Shown here: positions 9,434-17,488 of the stretch, piece after piece
How the letters are laid out: each line of letters opens with the position of its first letter
How positions within the stretch are numbered: the stretch's first letter is position 1
NCBI RefSeq assembly: GCF_050571805.1
Contig: NZ_CP192219.1
Length of the DNA: 64,000 nt
Source of the DNA: Halodesulfovibrio aestuarii
GTDB taxonomy: Bacteria; Desulfobacterota; Desulfovibrionia; Desulfovibrionales; Desulfovibrionaceae
Strand: one strand, 5' to 3'
The notes under the pieces: generated by a model
What the model saw: the letters and a program-made list of their open reading frames with translations, nothing else
Databases searched by the model: none
What the model was told of the DNA's origin: nothing
Made by a program: the position numbers and the translations under genes

Positions 9434-9706
9434 GTGACCAAGGCGGAACTCGTAGAACGAATTGCTGAGAAAGCAAATCTTACTAAAGCAAATGCAGAAC
9501 GCTCCCTGAACGCATTTCTTGAATCTGTGCAGGATGTTCTTGTGGCTGAAGGTAAACTGACTTTGACCGGTTTTGGCACTTTCGTTGTTGAAGAGCGTAA
9601 AGAACGCTTGGGACGCAACCCGCAGAGCGGTGAGCCAATTATCATTCCAGAAACTAAAGTAGTTAAATTCCGCCCGGGAAAACTGCTTAAAGAAGCTGTT
9701 AAGTAG
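9434..9706 (+). CDS. hup: HU-family DNA-binding protein
   Basis: Small nucleoid protein that binds and bends DNA as a dimer. The 90 residues match HU throughout: MTKAELVERIA at the N-terminus, GFGTFVVEER (~44-53), then the DNA-binding arm RLGRNPQSGEPIIIPETKVV with the conserved RNP, and KPGKLLKE-like FRPGKLLKEAV at the end. An open frame extends to 9383, but GTG 9434 sits 8 bases after AGAGGAGG and gives the standard HU N-terminus. It is followed 12 bases later by a small membrane protein gene with which it shares a terminator. Confidence 0.93.
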   Translation: MTKAELVERIAEKANLTKANAERSLNAFLESVQDVLVAEGKLTLTGFGTFVVEERKERLGRNPQSGEPIIIPETKVVKFRPGKLLKEAVK

Positions 9707-9718
9707 TAGGAGACCGTT

Positions 9719-9901
9719 ATGCTGCATGGCGAAACTCTGCACAGTGCATTGCCTCAGGATATTCCTTGGTGGATGCCTGACCACTTCGTATTCTTCGGAG
9801 CACTCTACGCTGTTCTGTTCGTAATTCTTGGTGGACTGGGTTACGTAATTCTTAAGTCCGCTCTTCATGCTAGACATGAAAGTTCCGGACACAGTCACTA
9901 A
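9719..9901 (+). CDS. Small single-span membrane protein (60 aa), unknown function
   Basis: Sixty residues: a polar N-terminus with PWWMPDHF, one strong hydrophobic span (~24-47, VFFGALYAVLFVILGGLGYVI), and a His-rich tail (HARHESSGHSH). A good ribosome site (AGGAG) precedes the ATG, and the gene shares a transcript and terminator with HU. No function is evident. The His-rich end might bind metal, but that is speculation. Confidence 0.75.
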   Translation: MLHGETLHSALPQDIPWWMPDHFVFFGALYAVLFVILGGLGYVILKSALHARHESSGHSH

Positions 9902-9913
9902 TTTTTCGTTTGT

Positions 9914-9949
9914 TAAAAAAAGCCTACTGTTCTCAGTAGGCTTTTTTTA
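9914..9949 (+). terminator. Terminator after the HU/small membrane protein pair
   Basis: Stem AGCCTACT with AGTAGGCT around a 6-base loop, preceded by seven A and followed by seven T. The A and T runs can extend the stem, so it may also work on the opposite strand. Confidence 0.92.
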
Positions 9950-9971
9950 TGTGTAATATGTAAAAAATAAC

Positions 9972-10000
9972 TTGCAAAAAAACAAATCAGGCCGTAAATT
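9972..10000 (+). promoter_or_regulatory. Possible promoter for the rpsU-rpoD operon
   Basis: TTGCAA, a 17-base spacer, then TAAATT, about 60 bases before rpsU in an AT-rich gap. Four of six bases match at each box, so this is a plausible but unproven sigma-70 site. Confidence 0.35.
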
Positions 10001-10061
10001 ACGCTCTTGTCTTGAGCATGCTTGTGCTTGAGGTATTAAGTAATGAAGGTGGTGATATTTC

Positions 10062-10265
10062 ATGCCAGGCGTATATCTCGATGATGGTGATTACAACTTC
10101 GACATCGCGCTTCGACGCTTTAAAAAGCAGGTAGAAAAGGCAGGCATTCTTTCAGAAATGAAAAAACGTCAGCATTTCGAAAAACCTAGCGTAATGCGTA
10201 AGAAGAAGAAAGCAGCTGCCCGTAAACGTCTTCTTAAGAAGATGAGAAAGATGAACCAGTACTAG
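10062..10265 (+). CDS. rpsU: 30S ribosomal protein S21
   Basis: Small-subunit protein that contacts the platform near the mRNA/anti-Shine-Dalgarno region. The 67 residues are very basic, with the S21 core (FDIALRRFKKQVEKAGIL) and a Lys/Arg-rich tail (RKKKKAAARKRLLKKMRK). AAGGTGGTG lies just before the ATG. It is the first gene of the macromolecular-synthesis operon, in the classic order S21 first, primase and sigma factor later. A GC-rich hairpin (10311-10336) follows it and could set the ratio of S21 to the downstream genes. Confidence 0.96.
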   Translation: MPGVYLDDGDYNFDIALRRFKKQVEKAGILSEMKKRQHFEKPSVMRKKKKAAARKRLLKKMRKMNQY

Positions 10266-10310
10266 TACTGCGTTTACCGCTACGGCGGGTGCATCTATAG
10301 ATGCTTCTTG

Positions 10311-10336
10311 GCGGGGATTCGTTATCGGATCCCCGC
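10311..10336 (+). promoter_or_regulatory. Intercistronic hairpin between rpsU and yqeY
   Basis: Perfect 8-bp stem (GCGGGGAT with ATCCCCGC) with a 10-base loop. There is no T run after it, so it is more likely an mRNA-stability, processing or partial attenuation element than a full terminator. Confidence 0.45.
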
Positions 10337-10371
10337 ATTATTCTATGCAAAAATTACATAAGAGTGACAGC

Positions 10372-10815
10372 ATGAGCCTTATTCAGCAGATCGATAAAGA
10401 TTACATTACTGCCTATAAAGCCAAGGAGCAAGTTGCACTTGGTGTACTGCGTCATCTGAAAACTGCTGCGAAAAACATGCAGATTGACCTCAAGCGTGAA
10501 CTTAATGATGAGGAAATGCTTGATGTTGTGATGAAGCAGGCGAAACAGCGTCAGGACTCTATTGAACAGTTCCGTGCGGCAAATCGTGAAGACCTTGTTG
10601 CAGTCGAAGCTGCAGAACTCGAAGTTTTGCAGACTTACTTGCCAAGCCAGCTTTCCGATGAAGAACTTGAAGAACTTGTTACCAAAACCGTAGAAGAAAC
10701 CGGTGCAGCCGGTATGAAAGATATGGGTAAGGTAATGAATGCTATTATGGCAGAATACAAGGGTCGCGTTGACGGTAAAAAACTGAGCGCATCAGTTCGC
10801 GCAAAGCTCGCATAG
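10372..10815 (+). CDS. yqeY: GatB/YqeY-domain protein
   Basis: A 147-residue YqeY-family protein, homologous to the C-terminal tail of the GatB amidotransferase subunit that contacts tRNA; the cellular role is not settled. The family features LKTAAKNMQIDLKRELNDEE, TYLPSQLSDEEL and KDMGKVMNAIM...VDGKKLSA are all present. ATG 10372 gives the usual length; an upstream ATG at 10345 would add nine odd residues. YqeY genes commonly sit in rpsU-dnaG regions, which fits here. It ends four bases before mutS2, so the two are tightly coupled. Confidence 0.93.
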   Translation: MSLIQQIDKDYITAYKAKEQVALGVLRHLKTAAKNMQIDLKRELNDEEMLDVVMKQAKQRQDSIEQFRAANREDLVAVEAAELEVLQTYLPSQLSDEELEELVTKTVEETGAAGMKDMGKVMNAIMAEYKGRVDGKKLSASVRAKLA

Positions 10816-10819
10816 TTTT

Positions 10820-13120
10820 ATGGAGCAGCGTACTATACACAATTTAGAGTTCCGTAAGGTGCTTGGGCGCCTTGCGGACTTTGCTGTTTCGGAGGCAGGC
10901 GCGAATGCGTGTTTGTCTATTTCTCCTGTGTCTAATTATAATGATGCGCAAAAAGAAGCGCAGTTATTTAGGCAAGGACAGGAATGGATGCGTACCGTGA
11001 CTGTAAAGCTCTCTTCTTTTCCTGATCTTGCAGGAATGTTCCGTTTTATTGATACCCCGACCGCAGTTCTTGATCTTGATGATCTTTGGGCACTGCGTCA
11101 GGTGCTTGTTCAGGCACGGGATCTGCGGGCTTCCATTCGTGTAAGTACAGAAGAATCACCTTGGCCGCTTTTGTTGGCTATGGTGGATAAATTTCCTTGG
11201 CCGGAGCAGTGTGCTTCCGGTCTTTCCCGTTGTGTCGGGGATGATGGTCTCATCCGTGATAACAGTACCCCTGAGCTTTTGCTAATACGTCAGGAGATTC
11301 GAAGAATCCACCAGACTTGTACTCGTAAAGCTAAGGATTTTGTTAATTCACACGGCATCCTTCAATATCTTCAGGATGAGTACATTACACTTGCAAATGA
11401 TCGTTATGTGCTGCCGCTAAAAAGTAACTTTAAGGGCAGAGTGCAAGGTATCATCCATGACTATTCTCAGACTGGTGAAACCTGTTATTTCGAGCCGATG
11501 TTCCTTGTTGATCTCAACAATGAGCTTGCGGAACTGAAAAAGCAGGAGCGCGAAGAAGAGCATAGAGTCCTTGAGTTCCTGACAGGTCTCGTCCGCGCCA
11601 ACTATGGTGCATTACACGGCGTGTATGATCTGATGGTTCATGTGGATGTTCTGCTCGCAAAGTGTGCTTTAGCTTCCAAATTTAATGGTGTCGCACTGGA
11701 CTTTAGTAATGAAGGGAATCTGCATCTTGTTGATGCACTGCATCCATTGCTTGCCCTCGCTGAAGGTGGAGCGCTTCCTGTAACTCTTGAGCTTCAGAAA
11801 GACCAGTTTGCCCTGCTTATAAGCGGTGGAAACGCAGGTGGTAAGACGGTATGTCTTAAAACTATCGGGCTTATTGCTATCATGGCAATGAGCGGCTTGC
11901 CTGTTCCTGTGAAAGAAGGCAGCTCCATTCCATTCTGGAAAAATATTTTTGCTTTTATCGGCGATGAACAAAGTCTTGAAGAAAATGTATCTACGTTTAC
12001 AGCTCAGATTGCGAATTTAGGTGCTATCTGGGATGCCGCAGACGACAGCACCCTTGTTATTCTTGATGAATTTGGTGCAGGGACTGATCCGGCACAGGGT
12101 GCGGCGCTTGCTCAGGCTGTTATCGACGAGCTGCTCGACCGTGGAGCGTATGTGTGCGCGGCAACACATTTTCCTGCGTTAAAGGCATACGCACTTTCGA
12201 ACGATAAGGTTCGTGCGGCGTCTGTTCTTTTTGACCCAAGTACAAAGAAGCCTTTGTATCGTCTTGCTTATGACCAGGTGGGTGCGTCTCAGGCTCTTGA
12301 TGTTGCGCGTGAACACGGTATGCCGGATTATGTGCTGCGTCGTGCAGAACAATACTTGCTCATGGACGGAGAAGATACTTCTGCGCTTATTGATCGTCTT
12401 AATACCTTGGCTGTTGAACGAGAACGCGAGGTTGCCAAGCTTGATACAGAGCGTCAGCGTCTTGAAGAACGTCGCAAAAAGCTGAGTACACGGTACGAAC
12501 GAGAACGTGATAAGTTGTTTGGAGACATTCAAAAAGAAGCACAGAATGTTCTTAACGAGCTAAAGAAACAAAAAATTACGCATAAGCAGGCTCTGAAAGA
12601 ATTGGCAAAAACTCGCCAAAAGCTTGTTGAAGCAGATAAGGCCGGTCAGCCGACAGTGGAAGCGTTAGCTCCGCAGGAAATTAAGCCGGGTCAGACATTA
12701 AAATACAATCCTTGGAAAAAATCAGGGGTTGTAGAAGAAATTGATGATAAACGTGGAAAAGTGAAGATTAACCTTTCCGGCGTTGCTATGTGGGTGAATT
12801 TACAAGATGTTTCCTTTGCTGAAGAAGAAAATAAAACTGTTCAAGCCTCGCGTACTACAGTAAAAGCAGAACGTAAAACATCTTTTAGGGTTGACTTACG
12901 TGGAAAGCGTGCTGATGTAGCTATAAGTGAACTTGACTCTTTTATTGATAAGGCTCTTTTGAGCAATATTGAAGAGCTTGAAGTAGTGCACGGAAAGGGT
13001 ACAGGCGCATTGCGTCGTGAGATTCATTCTTATCTTAAAAATGCTCCTGCCGTTGCTTCATTCCGTCTTGCACCTGCCGATCTTGGTGGTGACGGAATGA
13101 CTATCGTTGAATTACGATAA
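10820..13120 (+). CDS. mutS2: Endonuclease MutS2
   Basis: MutS-family ATPase with a C-terminal Smr nuclease domain. MutS2 proteins suppress homologous recombination or act on stalled ribosomes, rather than in mismatch repair. The Walker A loop reads SGGNAGGKT (~335-343), Walker B is VILDEFGAGTDP (~409-420), and a long charged coiled coil (~520-620) leads to the Smr domain, which shows VDLRGKRAD (~692) and VHGKGTGALR. Length (766) fits. The N-terminal mismatch-recognition domain of MutS is absent, as usual. It overlaps dnaG by one base (TAATG), so translation of the two is likely coupled. Confidence 0.94.
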   Translation: MEQRTIHNLEFRKVLGRLADFAVSEAGANACLSISPVSNYNDAQKEAQLFRQGQEWMRTVTVKLSSFPDLAGMFRFIDTPTAVLDLDDLWALRQVLVQARDLRASIRVSTEESPWPLLLAMVDKFPWPEQCASGLSRCVGDDGLIRDNSTPELLLIRQEIRRIHQTCTRKAKDFVNSHGILQYLQDEYITLANDRYVLPLKSNFKGRVQGIIHDYSQTGETCYFEPMFLVDLNNELAELKKQEREEEHRVLEFLTGLVRANYGALHGVYDLMVHVDVLLAKCALASKFNGVALDFSNEGNLHLVDALHPLLALAEGGALPVTLELQKDQFALLISGGNAGGKTVCLKTIGLIAIMAMSGLPVPVKEGSSIPFWKNIFAFIGDEQSLEENVSTFTAQIANLGAIWDAADDSTLVILDEFGAGTDPAQGAALAQAVIDELLDRGAYVCAATHFPALKAYALSNDKVRAASVLFDPSTKKPLYRLAYDQVGASQALDVAREHGMPDYVLRRAEQYLLMDGEDTSALIDRLNTLAVEREREVAKLDTERQRLEERRKKLSTRYERERDKLFGDIQKEAQNVLNELKKQKITHKQALKELAKTRQKLVEADKAGQPTVEALAPQEIKPGQTLKYNPWKKSGVVEEIDDKRGKVKINLSGVAMWVNLQDVSFAEEENKTVQASRTTVKAERKTSFRVDLRGKRADVAISELDSFIDKALLSNIEELEVVHGKGTGALRREIHSYLKNAPAVASFRLAPADLGGDGMTIVELR

Positions 13121-14943
13121 TGTCTTCTGGGTATCGTAACGATTCTGGATCAGCTATGACAACAAGCGGTTTTTCTGCTGTAAAAGAAATTAAAGCCCGT
13201 CTGAATATTGCTGACGTTGCACGTCGCTACATGGAGTTGCGACATGCTGGTGGCAGGTGGATGGGGCTTTGCCCTTTTCATCAGGAGAAAACACCATCAT
13301 TTTCTATTAATGAAGATGAGGGTTTTTATTACTGCTTCGGATGTCAGGCTGCTGGCGATGTTATTGACTTTTTTTGTAAAGTAAACGGACTAGAGTTTCG
13401 GGAAGGACTGCAATTGCTTGCAGAAGAGACCGGAGTTCAACTTACTGAATATAAAGCAGACCCGCATGCGAAAGAAGAGCGTGATTTTAAAAGGCAGTGT
13501 TATACTATGTATGACATTGCAAAAAATCACTTTCAGCAAAATCTTTCCAAACATGATGCGCGGGAATGCAGAACGTACATTAAAGGGCGTAAACTTACGC
13601 CGGAGATTGTCGAGCGCTTTGAGCTGGGCTGGGCACCTGATTCGTGGCAATCCCTTTCAGATGCACTTGTTGCAAGGGGGATGACACAGAAGCAGGCTGC
13701 TGAGGCTGGTCTTTTGTCACGCAATGACCGTGGTCGGATGTATGATCGTTTTCGTGGAAGACTTATCTTCCCGATAAAAAATCTTTCCGGACAAGTTATC
13801 GCTTTTGGCGGTAGAATCATTGGAAAAAGTGATCAAGCGAAGTATATCAACAGTAGTGACTCAGTAATCTATAAAAAAGGTGAGCATCTCTACGGACTTT
13901 TTCAAGCACGTAGAGCTATTTCTTCGACCCAAAGTGCCTTTTTAACAGAAGGGTACATGGATGTACTTACGTTGCATCAGTTTGGTTTTGAAAATGCCTG
14001 CGGGGTGCTCGGGACAGCTCTTACTCCCGATCAAGTTAAGCGACTTGGCGGTTTTTGTTCTTCCGTTGATCTCATTTTTGATGGCGATGAAGCGGGGCGA
14101 AAAGCTGCGTTAAAAAGTTGTGAAATGATCCTGACAAAGGGAATGAAGTGTCGTGTTGTTTTGTTGCCAGACGGAGAAGACATAGACAGTTTTTTACATG
14201 AGCGCGGAGTAGAGGCGTTTGAAAGGTTGCTTGCGCAATCTCCGGACGGCTTAGCATATTGCACTGCAACTGTAAGTATGTATGCACCACGTGATGTAAT
14301 GGATTGGACTACCCGTTTTTTAAGCAATATGGAACAACCTGAACTCTGTTCATTTTATGTGTCCCGTATTGCGTCCGGACTTGGACTGGATGAAATTGAA
14401 TTACGTCAGCTTGTTGCACCGAAAAAGGCTGTTCAGGCCAGAGCGGACTCTTCTTTTTCGCAAAGAGGAAAACGCGACAAGTCCGGCAATTGGAGAAAAA
14501 GACAGGAGAATACGCAAGGCTCTGCCCCGCGTCCTGTGTTGGCTGCTTCATTGGAAGAGCGAGTGTTGCAGTTTGTAGTACGGTATCCACATCATATTCC
14601 CACGTTGGAACAATATGGCGGAATAGAACTTTTGCAGTCCTTATGGGCTGAATCGCTCTGGAACAAAATTTCTGCTTACGGCAATGATGCCGTTGAGTAC
14701 CTTGAAGGTAAAGAAAAAGTATTTTGGATCAAGCACCGTATTGTAGATGCGGTTGCAATGCAAAAAGAACAGGAAGAATTGAACGACGTCTGTATGTTCC
14801 TGGAAAGAACTCGCCGCCAACAGCAAGGGCAATCCCTAGTAGCCGCAATGCGGCACATCACAGAGGGGGGCGAACAGGATGCAGAGATGGATTTTCTTCT
14901 GGCCTTAAAAGAATCCTTGGGGAGGTCCAATGGGGAATATTAA
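13120..14943 (+). CDS. dnaG: DNA primase
   Basis: Makes RNA primers for DNA replication at the fork with DnaB helicase. The CHC2 zinc ribbon (CPFH...CFGC, residues ~51-77), the catalytic core and the Toprim acidic motifs (TEGYMDVL ~276; FDGDEAGRKA ~321) are complete. The last ~150 residues form the less conserved DnaB-binding domain. The ATG at 13120 overlaps the mutS2 stop; ATG 13156 is an alternative giving 595 residues, and neither has a strong ribosome site. The 3' end overlaps rpoD by 14 bases. Confidence 0.95.
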   Translation: MSSGYRNDSGSAMTTSGFSAVKEIKARLNIADVARRYMELRHAGGRWMGLCPFHQEKTPSFSINEDEGFYYCFGCQAAGDVIDFFCKVNGLEFREGLQLLAEETGVQLTEYKADPHAKEERDFKRQCYTMYDIAKNHFQQNLSKHDARECRTYIKGRKLTPEIVERFELGWAPDSWQSLSDALVARGMTQKQAAEAGLLSRNDRGRMYDRFRGRLIFPIKNLSGQVIAFGGRIIGKSDQAKYINSSDSVIYKKGEHLYGLFQARRAISSTQSAFLTEGYMDVLTLHQFGFENACGVLGTALTPDQVKRLGGFCSSVDLIFDGDEAGRKAALKSCEMILTKGMKCRVVLLPDGEDIDSFLHERGVEAFERLLAQSPDGLAYCTATVSMYAPRDVMDWTTRFLSNMEQPELCSFYVSRIASGLGLDEIELRQLVAPKKAVQARADSSFSQRGKRDKSGNWRKRQENTQGSAPRPVLAASLEERVLQFVVRYPHHIPTLEQYGGIELLQSLWAESLWNKISAYGNDAVEYLEGKEKVFWIKHRIVDAVAMQKEQEELNDVCMFLERTRRQQQGQSLVAAMRHITEGGEQDAEMDFLLALKESLGRSNGEY

Positions 14944-16702
14944 GGACATCCAGCAAATCAAGTCCTTGATTGCGAAGGGCAAGGTTAACGGGTTCCTGAC
15001 CTTTGAAGAGGTCAACAAAGCGTTACCGGCTGAAGTGAATACTCCCGAACAGGTTGAAGAAATTATCGGGATTTTTGACCAGTTGAATATTGCTATTGTT
15101 GATACCAACAAAGCCAAGGATGAAATTCCTGTTGCCGATGCTGACAACGATGAAGACCTGCCTTCTGAAGACGTTATTGAATTTAACGAAGAAGAAGAAA
15201 GTACCGATTACGCGTCACGTAGCACGGATCCCGTGCGTATGTATCTGCGTGAAATGGGTGCAGTTCCGTTACTCGATCGTGATGGCGAAGTAGTTATCGC
15301 TAAAAAGATCGAAATTGGTGAGCAGGATGTATTATATGCACTCGTAGAAGTGCCTGTGGCTGTTGAAGAACTCGTAAGCGTTGGTGAAGACCTTAGAGAG
15401 AACCGTGTTAAGCTGAAAGACGTAGTTAAGACCATCGAGGAAGATGATCCTAGCGAAGACGAACTTAACCAGCGAGAGCGTGTTATCAAGCTTTTGGACG
15501 AGATTCGTAACATCTACAAAAAGAAAAGAAAGATCTACGATAAGCTTGATGATTGCTGTACTCTCGAGCGTCGAGTATACGGTTTGCAGAAAGAGATTAT
15601 GCAGTACAAAGAAGACATTGTTATACGTCTTCGTGATATTAAACTGGAAAAAACTCTTATCGACCGTGTCATCGAAACTGTTGAAGATTACGTGCGGCAG
15701 ATGCATAACTGTCAGCGAGATCTTTCGGCATATATTCTTTCAACCGGAAAAACCCAGTCTGAAATTCAGACTTTGTTTAAACAGCTTGATGATCGCGAAG
15801 TGAATCCTGTTGTTGCAGCGGACGAACTTGGACTTACCGTTGACGAGTTATTCTCCTTTAAGGAAATGATTCTTGGTAAGATTGAAATTCTGCATCGGCT
15901 GCAAGAGAAGTGTTGCCACAATGTTACAGATCTTGAAGAAGTTCTCTGGCGCATTAAGTATGGTAACACCGCGGCTATGCGCGCAAAGCAGGAGCTTATC
16001 CGTTCCAACCTGCGTCTTGTTGTAAGTATTGCTAAAAAATATACGAACCGAGGTTTGCAGTTCCTTGATCTTATTCAGGAAGGCAATATCGGTCTTATGA
16101 AGGCTGTTGATAAGTTCGAATATCAGCGTGGTTACAAGTTCTCCACGTATGCGACTTGGTGGATTCGTCAGGCTATTACCCGCGCGATTGCGGATCAGGC
16201 TCGCACTATCCGTATCCCTGTGCATATGATTGAGACTATTAACAAGTTGATTAGAACCTCTCGCTACCTTGTTCAGGAACTTGGACGTGATCCGACACCT
16301 GAAGAAATCGCAGAACGCATGGACTACCCGATCGATAAGGTAAAAAAAGTCCTGAAGATTGCAAAAGAACCTATTTCTCTTGAAACTCCTATCGGTGACG
16401 AAGAAGACTCCAGTCTGGGTGATTTCATTGAGGATAAGAAAGCAGTTGCTCCAGCTGAAGAAGTGGTAAACACTAAATTGGGTGAGCAAATTGCAGGTGT
16501 CCTTGCAGATCTGACTCCTCGTGAGGAGCAGGTATTACGTAAGCGTTTTGGTATCGGTGAAAAATCTGACCATACTCTCGAAGAAGTTGGTAAGTTGTTT
16601 AACGTTACACGTGAACGTATTCGACAGATTGAAGCAAAAGCGCTTCGAAAATTACGCCATCCGGTTCGGAGTCAGACGCTCAAGTCTTACTACGAAAACT
16701 AA
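14930..16702 (+). CDS. rpoD: Primary sigma factor RpoD (sigma-70)
   Basis: Housekeeping sigma subunit of RNA polymerase. It carries region 1.1 (residues ~1-80), the nonconserved insert, region 2 with the -10-recognition helix (YATWWIRQAITRAI, ~404-417), region 3, and region 4.2 with the -35 helix-turn-helix (HTLEEVGKLFNVTRERIRQIE, ~560-580). The 590 residues match proteobacterial RpoD. GGAGG precedes the ATG, which lies inside the end of dnaG. It is the last gene of the rpsU-yqeY-mutS2-dnaG-rpoD operon and is followed at once by a terminator. Confidence 0.97.
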   Translation: MGNIKDIQQIKSLIAKGKVNGFLTFEEVNKALPAEVNTPEQVEEIIGIFDQLNIAIVDTNKAKDEIPVADADNDEDLPSEDVIEFNEEEESTDYASRSTDPVRMYLREMGAVPLLDRDGEVVIAKKIEIGEQDVLYALVEVPVAVEELVSVGEDLRENRVKLKDVVKTIEEDDPSEDELNQRERVIKLLDEIRNIYKKKRKIYDKLDDCCTLERRVYGLQKEIMQYKEDIVIRLRDIKLEKTLIDRVIETVEDYVRQMHNCQRDLSAYILSTGKTQSEIQTLFKQLDDREVNPVVAADELGLTVDELFSFKEMILGKIEILHRLQEKCCHNVTDLEEVLWRIKYGNTAAMRAKQELIRSNLRLVVSIAKKYTNRGLQFLDLIQEGNIGLMKAVDKFEYQRGYKFSTYATWWIRQAITRAIADQARTIRIPVHMIETINKLIRTSRYLVQELGRDPTPEEIAERMDYPIDKVKKVLKIAKEPISLETPIGDEEDSSLGDFIEDKKAVAPAEEVVNTKLGEQIAGVLADLTPREEQVLRKRFGIGEKSDHTLEEVGKLFNVTRERIRQIEAKALRKLRHPVRSQTLKSYYEN

Positions 16703-16737
16703 AAAAAAGGCGGCTTCATTAGAAGTCGCCTTTTTTG
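16702..16737 (+). terminator. Terminator after rpoD
   Basis: GGCGGCTTC/GAAGTCGCC stem (one G-T pair) with a 3-4 base loop, flanked by A8 and T6. It begins at the rpoD stop codon. Confidence 0.92.
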
Positions 16738-16758
16738 TGAACTGTCACAGGAGTTTTC

Positions 16759-17424
16759 ATGGTGAAGAAGAGAATATTTTTTTTAGGTATTTTATGTTTT
16801 TTATATGCTACAGCTTTAAGTGCTTTTGCCGATACTACACATGTTGTAACTGCAATTGTTGATGGCGATACGTTGATTCTTGAAAATGGAAAAAAAGTAC
16901 GAATTGCATTTGTAGATACTCCAGAACTTGGGGATAAAAAAAGAAAGCAACAGTACTTTTCAAGTATAGCTAAAAAATTTATAGGAAGTAAAGTTCTTGG
17001 ACGTGAAGTTTCGTTACAAAAAATTGTTGCAAACGATAGATATAAAAGATTGGTTGCAATTGTTCGATTGCGCAACGGGTGTGATTTAGGAGCGTTACTT
17101 GTCCAGAATGGCATGGCCTTTGTCTACCCACATGGTATGAAGCAGAGTTCATATATAACTGAACTTGAAAAACTACAAAAAAAGGCCATGGATGCAAGAG
17201 TGGGGATGTGGGATAAGATAATCCCTTACTTTAAAAACACCGGAAGCGTTATAGGGAACCGACGTAGCAGACGTTTCTTTGCATTAGATTGTAAATTTTC
17301 CAAAGAGATTGCAAACAAGAATAAAGTTCCCTTTATCTCTGCTGTTGATGCATTTTATAATGGATATGCTCCAGCACGAATTTGTAAGCTGTGGCCTAAT
17401 GATACTGAGATATTAGAACAATAG
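16759..17424 (+). CDS. Secreted thermonuclease-like nuclease (SNase family)
   Basis: Predicted exported nuclease. A signal peptide (KKRIFFLGILCFLYATALSAFA) is followed by an SNase domain: IVDGDTLIL (~33), VRIAFVDTPE with the catalytic Arg and Asp, and DRYKRLVAIV (~96) in place of the usual DRYGR. A C-terminal segment (~170-215: LDCKFSKEIANKNKVPF...GYAPARICKLW) resembles the small Cys-containing domain, similar to Ada-type zinc-binding modules, that follows SNase domains in some bacteria. AGGAG precedes the ATG. The gene is AT-richer than its neighbours and stands alone between rpoD and a GGDEF gene, a mild hint of separate origin. Confidence 0.85.
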   Translation: MVKKRIFFLGILCFLYATALSAFADTTHVVTAIVDGDTLILENGKKVRIAFVDTPELGDKKRKQQYFSSIAKKFIGSKVLGREVSLQKIVANDRYKRLVAIVRLRNGCDLGALLVQNGMAFVYPHGMKQSSYITELEKLQKKAMDARVGMWDKIIPYFKNTGSVIGNRRSRRFFALDCKFSKEIANKNKVPFISAVDAFYNGYAPARICKLWPNDTEILEQ

Positions 17425-17488
17425 AAAATGTATCACGTGCCTTTTTTTAAGAAAATTATTGCCGAACTGTATATGTAAGGGGGCGGTG

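Noticed and set aside
10311..10336. rpsU hairpin as a full terminator
   Set aside because: No T tract after the stem, and the downstream genes need read-through.
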